Of a stretch of 64,000 nt of DNA, positions 25,915 to 34,643 are shown piece after piece; within the stretch, counting starts at the first letter, position 1, and every line of letters begins with the position of its first letter. Source of the DNA: Ophiodon elongatus (Eukaryota > Chordata > Actinopteri > Perciformes > Hexagrammidae); NCBI GenBank assembly GCA_016806645.1, contig JACSYO010001980.1, positions 2,089,001 to 2,153,000 of the forward strand, written 5' to 3'. Both the position numbers and the translations under genes were made by a program. The notes beneath the pieces were generated by a model. That model was not told where the DNA came from. It made no database searches and saw nothing but the letters and a program-made list of their open reading frames with translations.

Positions 25915-25952
25915 CCCCCCCCCCCCACCACCCCCCTCCCACCCCACCACCA
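25915..25952 (-). repeat. C-rich tract (G-quadruplex motif on the minus strand)
   Basis: Poly-C followed by CCACCACCCCCCTCCCACCC. On the arhgap26 strand this is a run of G blocks in intron 1, about 330 bp downstream of the exon-1 donor. Confidence 0.6.
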
Positions 25953-26040
25953 CAAATGCAAGTTAGTAAGAACAAATGAGCTGACAGCTTCAGGGATCAC
26001 TCAAATTCACCAGCCTTGCTTCTGAAATGTGCTTTATCAG

Positions 26041-26088
<48 letters not shown>

Positions 26089-26216
26089 ATTTGATGCCAA
26101 TGGAATTGAGATAAGACTTCTAAGTAGTCTCTTGCACCTGCAAGCATCTCAACGTTGTCAAAGCCCTGTGTGACTCATTCTGACAAAACCACATGCACCA
26201 AAACTGATTTCTGACA

Positions 26217-26260
<44 letters not shown>

Positions 26261-26275
26261 TCACACACACACACA
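26041..26275. repeat. (CA)n at 26041-26086 and (TC)n(CA)n at 26219-26275
   Basis: The second tract runs to within about five bases of the arhgap26 exon-1 donor; on the gene strand the intron starts GTAAGTGTGTGTGTG and continues into (GT)n then (GA)n. Confidence 0.97.
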
Positions 26276-26280
26276 CTTAC

Positions 26281-26434
26281 TTTTTAAAGCCTGGATCAGC
26301 GCCTTGCCGTCTTTGATCAGCTCCTTGATGAACTTGTTGGTCTTGTCCAGCTCCAGCTCGTGGGACTTGAGTCTCTCCCTGAACTGCGGGCTGTCCAGGT
26401 AGCAGTCACTGAACTCCAGAGCAGGTAGTCCCAT
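26281..26434 (-). CDS. arhgap26: arhgap26 (GRAF1) first coding exon, partial gene
   Basis: ARHGAP26 is a cytosolic and membrane-associated Rho GTPase-activating protein (BAR, PH, RhoGAP and SH3 domains) that shapes tubular endocytic membranes and down-regulates RhoA and Cdc42. This exon encodes residues 1-51, beginning MGLPALEFSDCYLDSP and ending DGKALIQALK. That is the start of the N-terminal BAR domain and closely matches what I know of the vertebrate protein (MGLPALEFSDC..., DKTNKFIKELIKDGK). The exon is 154 nt and ends in phase 1 (one base, A, left over) at a GTAAGT donor; the next residue in the family is Asn, an A-initial codon, so the phase fits. The ATG is the first in-frame one: the frame upstream is open only through ten AAG (Lys) and three GAG codons, a poly-T tract and serine codons back to a TAG at 26602-26600, with no other ATG. 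Later exons are outside the window to the left; I searched 1-26280 by eye for the second BAR exon and did not find it. ARHGAP10 and ARHGAP42 are paralogues, but the opening residues and the adjacent fgf1 favour arhgap26. Confidence 0.93.
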
Positions 26435-26464
26435 CTTCTTCTTCTTCTTCTTCTTCTTCTTCTT
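26435..26464 (-). repeat. arhgap26: (AAG)10 triplet repeat abutting the arhgap26 start codon
   Basis: Ten AAG units directly followed by the ATG on the gene strand. Together with three GAG triplets and the poly(T) further up, this makes the leader next to the start codon length-variable in principle. Confidence 0.95.
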
Positions 26465-26492
26465 CTCCTCCTCGACACAACCTGGACGACCC

Positions 26493-26495
<3 letters not shown>

Positions 26496-26524
<29 letters not shown>
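26496..26524. repeat. Poly(A)29 (poly(T) on the arhgap26 strand)
   Basis: Homopolymer about 60 nt upstream of the arhgap26 start codon. Confidence 0.95.
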
Positions 26525-26527
<3 letters not shown>

Positions 26528-28314
26528 CCGAGCAGGAGAAGGAGGAACTAGAGAGGAGGAGGAGGAGGAGAAGGAGGAGGAGGAGGAGGAATCCCTGATC
26601 TACTACTGCTGGGGCTTCTGCTGCTGGAAATGATGGAAAATCCAATTACAACATGTAAACAACGGGGCGGAGATGAATCCGACAGCAATGCCCGGCTACA
26701 TAACCTTGCTTTTCTTTACCTAAAGGCAAACACTCAAGTGACACCAGCAAGAGTCCTCCTATTCCTCTGCAGCAGCAGCAGCAGCAGCAGTCCGACACGG
26801 CATTCAATTAAATGAAATAAAAAAGTCACAGCAGAGTTCGTGTTTGGTGGGGGTTTAAAAGAAGAAGAAGAAGAAGAAGAAGAAGAAAAAAAAAAACACT
26901 TGCTCAGGTAAACCGGTGCTTCAGTCTTCTCGACCAGCTCATTGTGGACCAGACAGAGTCAAACCCGGGGCGAGGAGGGAGGGAGGCAGTAGAAAAAAAA
27001 CCCAAACTAGCCTCGTTAGTGTGGTGTCTTCCCTGGGCGGTTTTAAATGCACGGCTTTCTCCTCAGCGCCGCTCAGCTCAGCGCTGCAGACCGTCATCGA
27101 CCTACCCGGACACGGATAATCCCCTGAGTGACGTCTCTCTCAGCCAATGCGATGGCCGGACTGCAGAGCTGACCCTCTCCAGTCGAGAGGGAGGGGTCGT
27201 GCGGTGAGCTGCTCGAGAACAGGGACAAAGAAAAAAAAGCGAAGAGGGCTCACTCTGAGCGTGTTTCTAGAAACGCTCTACTCCTGGAAAGAGTTTGGGC
27301 TGCTGCGACCTGTCAGGTGCTGCATCCTTCAAAGTTTGCGTTTACAATTAGGCCTCCTCTTATTCCAAATGTTCCTCCAAATTAGAAATGTAGCTTTGCC
27401 TTCTTTTGCCCAACATTAAGTGATTGTTTGTGAGCATTTTTATACAGGCTAGTATGCTCTACAAGAAACTAGTCTTGTAGACTAAAAAGTCTAGAGCCAC
27501 ACTACCAGCTCAGTGAGGGTGTACACCGCACGGGGCCAACGTCAGCTAAAATTGCTGCAGTGACAATGCTAAAGTGAAAATGTTAAGCAGGTGATATTAG
27601 CCCGTAATATTGTTCCACTACTTAGAGCTAAACAGTACAAATGTAGGCAGAATTTTATTAAATTGGGGTATTTGGTCTTAAAAGACGGTGCTGGATGAAA
27701 ATTTGGGAGATCAACAAAGTCATTAGAATTTATCCTCTAGGAAAACTTGATAAAAATGTTATTCTCATGGCACTAGAGATAAAGAAAGAGGACCACCAAA
27801 GTCAGAGGGAGTCATCCTCTGGGCACCATGAATGTCTGCACAGGGATATTCTAAAGATATTCAGGTGAGACAGAAGTGATGGACTGAGCGACAGACCCAC
27901 ATTGCCATCCTTAAATCCCCCCGTTACCAGTGTGGCAAAAAAATAAGAAAGTGGGATGACATTTAACAAATAGTCCCCAATCAGATTTGAACAAGATGTA
28001 TGACTCAAATCTGACTGTTCTATATGGTATGTTGCAATCATGTGGTATGCATAATAGACCTCTGGGCCAAATTGAATCAAGGACACATCGGACAACTAAT
28101 CTTTCGCAGCTGCCATTATCCCCGAATCTAAATTGTGCACAAGTCTGGTGCATTCAGGTAATCGTTATCAATTTGTAAATGCATTAAATAATCTACCCAA
28201 CAGTAGCAGGACAGTTAAAAGGGTATAGAGGTTGAGGACATATAGTGCATCTTCCCGAGCATACACAATCTTTGCATGCTGCGGGCCGGGAGCCTGGTTG
28301 GTGGGAGGAGACGC

Positions 28315-28322
28315 TGACGTCA
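28315..28322. promoter_or_regulatory. Perfect palindromic CRE (TGACGTCA)
   Basis: TGACGTCA sits in a GC-rich stretch (GCGGGCCGGGAGCC upstream; CAGCCGGAGCGGGGAATTTC downstream, the last part kappaB-like) within otherwise AT-rich DNA. CREB/ATF proteins bind this motif. It could belong to a promoter of an upstream fgf1 exon or be a distal element. Confidence 0.4.
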
Positions 28323-29963
28323 TGTCAGCCGGAGCGGGGAATTTCTGTGCAGTGTATCAGGATTAAAGCTGCCTTCACTCTCTGGGGCCCTCTCTCGGCG
28401 CAACACTGCACTGCAGACACTTTTTTCTTATCAAGTCGACTTTTATTAACTTCTTTCATTATAAACTTATGGTGGTTCCTATTTTAATTATGAAAAAAAA
28501 TAAGAGAGAAGAAAGCCCCAAAACAACTTTTATCTCCAAGAAGACAAACTAAATAAAACCGTAATAGCCCGCAAACCTCCACTTTACAGTAACTTACATT
28601 AAAATGATGATGCAATTATATATATATATATTTACATTACATGCATGTCATTAATGCACAGTTTGTGTTTGATGTTGCTGTGTGAAAACAGCTCAGATTT
28701 AGGCACGCTACTTCCTCTGCCGAAGAGCAGAGCACAGCGTCTGGCCGCCTGCTCATTCCTCCATCTGTCACAGTGTGGTGTTCAGAGGAAGACATTTACA
28801 GGAAGTCATGGCCTGTTGTTGTTTGTGTATGAAGTCTAAGATGCTGGAGGCGAGCTCAAGAACCAGAAGTAACCAGTTTATAGTTGGGTAATCAAAATGA
28901 AAATGTTACATCAACTGTTACTGTTAAAAAGTAATAGTTGGTCTTACAAAATCACTGATAACATTACTACAATATAACAATATGAAGCACTTCAAAGAAT
29001 AGCATCCTAAATCAAATTAAAATCAAGGTTGCATAGTGTTACCGTTCATCTGAAACAGAACTGTCCTTCGACTTGCTTAAAAAAGCAACTTGTTGTAACT
29101 TGTGTAGGGAAAACATCTCTTTTTTCATAAGCCATCCTTTCTCAAAATGCAAATCGGTGTTACTTCAAAAAACATGTCAAATTGCAAGCAAATAAATGAT
29201 CTCCATTCCTACAACATAAACCAAGTCTGTAGTGTTTGCTGTTTCTCAAATGACTCTGACCTCTGGGGTTAAGAAAGAGAAATAATTTCCATTGACATTA
29301 GAATCACTGAATGTATTTGAAGGCCGTGGCTTTAATCAATATCACTGCTGAGATGCTTTATGGTCGTCAAGATGCTGCTAATTACATTTTACTTGTCCCT
29401 CTCTAATTTCATCCGCTGCATCAACCTCTCCTTCCACAGAAAGCTTCCTGTTTAGAGCACAGTAACATAATTAACAACAGCTAAAAATATGTATCCATAT
29501 TTCCATTTCCTCTTTAGAAACACGAAGCAAATGACAGCTGACAAGCAGGGTTCGTCGGCCCTTCATGACTCCAACATGGTCTCCGAGTTTCATCTTAGGT
29601 CACCTTAATGTTGGAGGAAATCTTTCACATTCTCATGTTTACTTTAACAAGATATATTCTGTCTGTTGCATAGCACTTTTTAAGGTATTTATCCATCATT
29701 ATATGAAATGGGGGGGGGGGAATATGCCTGCATTTTCCATCGTTCAGACCGCCATTGAGGAAACCTCGGATCTTGACTAAAATCTAAAATATAGATCCGC
29801 AGCTTTAAAAGGTCTGTTGTGGCTTAAGAGGTTCCCTTTTACTCTGACAAGGTCTCCAGACACCAATCGCTCTCCTCCTCATGGTCTTGTTTCATTTTAC
29901 CTGAAGTTCTCTGTCACCTCTGTCCAGTATTTCATTCCTGTATCTCCCCTTCTCTTCCCACAG

Positions 29964-30027
29964 GAGGACAGCGATGCCAGAGACAGCCACTCGTGTCATA
30001 TTCTCAGCCAGACGTGTTTCCTCTCCG
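29964..30027 (+). other. Candidate untranslated exon upstream of fgf1
   Basis: 64-nt segment with a strong acceptor (TATCTCCCCTTCTCTTCCCACAG) split by its exon start, and a strong donor (CTCTCCG|GTGAGT). It lies 4.4 kb upstream of the fgf1 coding exon on the same strand. Human FGF1 has several alternative untranslated first exons, but an exon with an acceptor would be internal and need a further first exon, for instance near the CRE at 28.3 kb. The open frame across it (EDSDARDSHSCHILSQ) matches nothing I know. Confidence 0.35.
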
Positions 30028-32705
30028 GTGAGTCAGAGGATGTCCTTCTGCCCAAAGCATAAAGACGGTGGTACTGTCTAGTTCTTTTCTTTCTGAGCAC
30101 AATATACTGCCACTTATATAAGTACAATCAATGTGAGAGTAATGTGTCTCTAGATATGCAGAAACCACAGACTGTATTTTGATAACCACAGACTGTATTC
30201 TTATTAAGCTTCACATTTCGATGATGATGTATATTAATAATTATTACTACTGTAATTTGGAACAGTGGGTACCACCATGTGTGGGTTTTGGGTCTGTTTG
30301 GGGACCAGGAAGCCTAAGAATACCCAGGCTGATCCATTTTTCTGCCTGGATGTAGCATGATTGTAAAGATGTAGGTGTCATTTCTCCAACAGAAGGATGC
30401 TGGCCTCCAGCACTGAGGTGTACGTGACAGTAAAATAAAGAACGGCGTCAGTCCAAGGCTACTTTTCTCAGACATCTGGCTTTAGTGAAGACGTTTTGGG
30501 GAAGAAATGATTCCCAAAAGACATAAAAATTGACTTACAAAGCTTCTCAAACCTTGTTAGCAACACGAGGCCACTGTATTTACAACAGAGGTGATGCACA
30601 CTCTACAGAGGATTTACAACTTTACAACATTTACTACAAACATACAGTATGAGTCGATGATATACAACTAATGCCGAGAAACAGAACCATCTAAAACAAC
30701 AAATAAGCAATAAAGTAAATCCATCCCAACGCAGTATATCACCCCGCTCCTAGTTCGACTTGCTTTAGTCCCATTAAGATGACTAAATGAGCTGCGGAGG
30801 CCTCACACGTGAGCTTCGCTTATCGGACAAATATTTACCAAACAGAAATTATTAATCAGTTGCGAGAGTATTTCATTTTGCAAGGCTGCAATCATTAAAG
30901 CTGCTGTAATCAATATTTCAATAATAACAATGGATGGATGTGTATGTGAAAGGGGTCACTTATATGCCACAGCACATGGCTGCAGTTCCCCTCGGCTCTA
31001 CGGAGATTTTCAGCATCTTTCAGCTCATTATTTAGTGGCGGAGAAGCTCTGATGACTGTACGCAAAGAAAAGTGGCATACAGCATACTCTAAATGTGTTT
31101 TTCACCTTAATGGTGAGGGTATGTTTCACAGCACTCTAAGAAATGTGAAAGAACAACAGATCCTTTTCACATATTGTGCAAACAGAACTGTAGCCAATTA
31201 AAGTGTCACTTTGTTTTCACTTAACACAGTTGTTATGATAGCTTGCGGTATGGTTTTATATTGTGTAGTATCATAAATATGATAAATCGTAACGTGATTC
31301 TTTTCTTTTTATTTTGACAGTTGGCCTGTTGTGCCATCTCCTGGTCGGTAGAGGTAACGCATGCTATTTACAAAAGGCCTCCGAAGCTCAGTGCTGAACA
31401 GGTGAGAGAGAAGTAGGTCAGGCCTGCTCACTTTTTCGCAGCGCAGTCATTCTTTTTCCCTTCTCATTCTCCACATAGTCTTACGTCTCTTACAACTCAA
31501 AGAGACTGAGTGGTTTTAAAATGCAGATAACCTGAAAGGGAATGAATTCTACAGAGGAGAGCTCGAAGTAGCCGTTGGAAGAAGACAGAGGCGAGGGAAC
31601 CGCTGTGAATAAATCACCACGCCTGCACACCACTGTTGCATGTGACGGGGCAGACAGTGAAAGTGTGGAAGTGTAGATACCGAGATTGCTGTGTCCCAAG
31701 AAGCCATTTCCACCATTTTGGGAAATGTCAACACCCCACAGGACATACCTATATACAAAATAGGTTTCACCTGAGTGGATTCATTTTGAAAGTTATCACA
31801 GTGTACATGACAGGGCCTTGGGAAATGCTGTTGCTGTGTCCTGCAAAAGTCTGAATTGTAAACCACCACCATCCTTTGTCTTGAGCGAGAGTAAAATTGG
31901 TTCTGTGGTCATAATGATAGGTTTGCATTCTATTTCTTCTGACACTAATACTGCCATTTCTCTGTGGTGTTTTCTTATCAGGAGCTGTTTGGCTGTGAGT
32001 GAAAGTCTGAAGCCAGTCCAGTATCTTTCTTTACAGACCGAAACTATCTAGAAAAAGTTTTTAGACCTCCCGTTTACTCACTTCTTATGGGTCCCCGGTT
32101 ACAAAACTGGAATCAGAGTGACACTTAAAAACAACATAGAAAACTCATTTTGCCTTTTGTTTATGGAGTATTTAATCATAAATACAAATACAATATAACC
32201 TTACCGTATCATTAATCCTATGTACCTTCATTTATGTACTGAGGACATCTTATTTATTGTCAAATTTATTCTTATTTTAAGGAGGACATATTTTTACTTT
32301 CCAGGTATGCGAAGCAAGTCCAGTAATCCTGTAACGTGACCTAACCATCCTTCGCGCTGCCACCACTGGGCTGAGCGTCGAAGCACAGACCGGGCTCTGA
32401 CAGCAGAGGTACTGGCATTATTTAAGATTAATTGTGGAAACTGAAGTCACCGTCTTTGTGCTTTTTATAAATGTTTATATTGTGTTGCTCATCAGCATCT
32501 CCAGGAAGACACCACTATAAGAATGTATCAGTGCTTAGTCAGACAGGCAGCCCTGCTCATTTCCAGGCTCTGGCTGGATCCCATGGCCTGGACACTTGCG
32601 TCACTGTGTCTCAGTCTCTCTCTATTCGAGTGCGGTAATTTTAGTCCTGACGTTGGCCTGTTAAAATGAGATCCTCTGACGTTGTCAGAAGGGTGGTGAG
32701 GTAAG

Positions 32706-32759
32706 GAGGGGGTCGGGGTGGGGGTGGGGGGCGGGGTGGGTGGGTGGGTGGGGGGGGGG
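32706..32759 (+). promoter_or_regulatory. Long G-rich tract, G-quadruplex-forming
   Basis: More than eight runs of three or more G separated by one or two bases (for example GGGGTGGGGGTGGGGGGCGG and GGGTGGGTGGGTGGGGGG), about 1.7 kb upstream of the fgf1 start on the coding strand. Such spacing is ideal for G4 formation. It may be a simple repeat without function. Confidence 0.7.
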
Positions 32760-34426
32760 ATAGGGTACAAATACAGAGATTCACACTTACAGTAGCTCTC
32801 TAAAGTCCAGCCACGGCGGCTTCCCTCAAACTTCAGTCAAAGAAGAGGACAAGAGGAGGACATGCTCGCTCATCACGGTCACATGACTTTCTCACAGGTA
32901 GGCGCGTGACTCACGAGATGAGAGGAGACTTGTTGTTTGTGTGTGAATCTCGTTGGCTTGTAATCTCATCTGCTGATTCACTAATAACAGATCTTTGACG
33001 ACAGGAAAGCAAGTTGATACTCATCCGCTTTATGTTTCTTTGTGCATGTTAAGTTTTAATGGCAGCCAAGCCGGACACCGTTCAAAATCCATCATGACTT
33101 TTAATGACACATCCTTGAATCAACAAAGTTTTTCAGAAGACAACCCAACCCTAACATACACACATGTTCGATCGATCCTCCCACGCGTCTGCATTCTGAC
33201 TCGGTCACCGGTTGGACTTTTGACGTCATTCCCACCAGCAGCTCTGTCCGAAGGTCCCTGTGGACACAAACTAACCTCTCACATCCCGTAACAGTCCTGT
33301 ACTGAGGAAAAAACATCTGAGAGTGGGTAGGCCTTGCATACCTCTTGTGGCTTTGCACTGCTGTGTCTTTCGCTTTACTTCTCCCTCTCTCATTCCCTTC
33401 TCCACCCCCCCACACTCCCATCCCCTCCACCCCCTCCCCTTCGGTTTCTTATGCCTGTCCAAGACGTTCCAGATGTGGGCTATAGCCCGGCTCGATTGCA
33501 GTTATTCTCTTCCTCTGGCTACAAATGATAACATCGACCAGAGTTGTACAGTACCACTGCTCGCTGGGTCCTTCACTGCCTCCCTACTACTTTTCCATTT
33601 GACAAGACAGACTTTATGACAGCCACCGCTGCTCTGGGATCTCCACCCTTCAGGATGTAGAGATTGCACTGACAAAGTGGCTTTGAAATGGGCCTGATTG
33701 TTTTTTGGATAAGCTTTTGAGGAAGCAGACAGTCCAAGGGTAAGACAGACAGTGCTGGCTGGATTCTTGTTCCTCCAGCGGAAAGATTTAAAGTGCTTGG
33801 CTGCTGGTGATTTGTTTGACTGTTATAATGTAGTCTGCTGAAGCCAGCTGAATGCAGGGTGTTAATACAGAAGTATCAAACAGTTTGAGGAAAATGGCTC
33901 TTGTGTTTCATTTGTGGATGACAACGGCATGTTGCATATCCTTGATAGACTATTGCTGGCACTTGCAACATTTCCAGCGGGGAGTAACACCATTACTGCA
34001 AATTTTTCTCTGCCCTTTGCTGTGTCCACATGTTGTTTATTTTTCGTTGTCTGGCCTTGCACTGATTTCAGGTGAAAGTTACATCACTGCCATCTGTAAA
34101 TGATTTTCACAAAGAAAGAACCCAAGCGATGCTCAGTCAGAAAACAAGTCTGCTCATGTCTTTGCCTGGCCTCCACCCAGATCTGATTCCCCGGCCGGTT
34201 TCATCACTTTAAAAAAAAAAAAAAGAGTTCCTTAAAAGGTTGACAGAGAGAAACAGACACACAGTGAGAGGGAGAAAGTGGTTAAGGGAGGCTGGCGGAG
34301 ACGAGCGTTTCCTGTAATCACATCATGAGGGCGGCGTTGTCCTCCGCTTCCTGTTGTCTCTTGTGTCTCGGACACAGACCAGGTGACACGAACAGTGAAC
34401 ACGATGGCTCTCCCATGTCGTTGCAG

Positions 34427-34474
34427 ACGGGGGGACCTCACTCTGCTTCGCCCAAGCCTCAGACGCTCTGTAGG
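34427..34474 (+). other. fgf1: fgf1 5' UTR part of coding exon 1 (probable)
   Basis: 48 nt between a plausible splice acceptor (TTGCAG at 34421-34426, with a pyrimidine-rich stretch upstream) and the ATG. Vertebrate FGF1 genes use alternative untranslated first exons spliced to the coding exon just upstream of the ATG (established for human), so an acceptor is expected here. A second candidate acceptor (TCTCGGACACAG) lies near 34377. Confidence 0.45.
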
Positions 34475-34643
34475 ATGTCTGAGGGAGACGTCACAGTGCT
34501 GCCATTTGGACCTGCGTCTCTGGACCTGTCCAGGCAGGAGCACCGGACACTGACCAGACTGTACTGCCAGAACGGAGGATACCACCTGAGGATTTTACCA
34601 GATGGAACTGTGAGCGGTGGCAGGCAGGAAAACGACCCCTATG
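34475..34643 (+). CDS. fgf1: fgf1 coding exon 1
   Basis: 169 nt, residues 1-56 plus one base. It starts MSEGDVTVLPFG and ends in ENDPY with donor G|GTGAGG. The ATG aligns with the human start, giving an identical exon-1 length of 56 residues. A likely acceptor for the start of this exon is the CAG at 34424-34426 (CTCTCCCATGTCGTTGCAG), leaving a 48-nt untranslated lead. The frame is open upstream to another ATG at 34325, but a longer N-terminus is not expected for FGF1. Confidence 0.93.

Larger units (their letters stand above)
26435..27300 (-). promoter_or_regulatory. arhgap26: arhgap26 5' leader and probable promoter block
   Basis: Immediately upstream of the arhgap26 ATG on the minus strand. 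From the ATG outwards: (AAG)10, a poly(T) run on the gene strand (26496-26524), GGA/CTC triplets, a (CTG)-type triplet run (about 26768-26790), (AAG)n at 26862-26886, then a CpG-richer, less repetitive stretch at about 26920-27260. That stretch has a CCAAT box (CAGCCAATGCG, about 27140) and a CRE-like TGACGTCT (27129-27136), and is the best candidate core promoter. On the gene strand the leader contains a start-stop ATG TAG (near 26700) and ATG TTG TAA (near 26650), which would be minimal uORFs if transcribed. The start site cannot be placed from sequence. Confidence 0.5.
27300..34426. other. Upstream region of fgf1 between the divergent genes
   Basis: Non-coding by eye. Notable points have their own entries (CRE, candidate exon, G-rich tract). 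Others: (AT)n at about 28618-28631, G(11) at about 29710-29720, homeodomain-site-rich AT sequence at 30770-30930 (CATTAAGATGACTAAATGAG, ATTATTAATCAG), a pyrimidine-rich acceptor-like TTTTCTTTTTATTTTGACAG ending at 31320, and an AP-1 site TGACTCA at 32907-32913 just after a donor-like CTCACAG|GTAGG at about 32892-32901. No protein-coding exon recognised. Confidence 0.6.

Noticed and set aside
26406..26645. 79-codon open frame on the minus strand overlapping arhgap26 exon 1, apparently an inhibitory uORF
   Set aside because: Its first codon is TTG, not ATG. It reads through triplet and homopolymer repeats (Leu, Phe and Glu runs) and the true exon frame is the +1 one starting at 26434.
31320..31352. 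33-nt segment with a strong acceptor (TTTATTTTGACAG) and a GTAACG donor
   Set aside because: The donor is weak and the exon would be very short; not supported by anything else.
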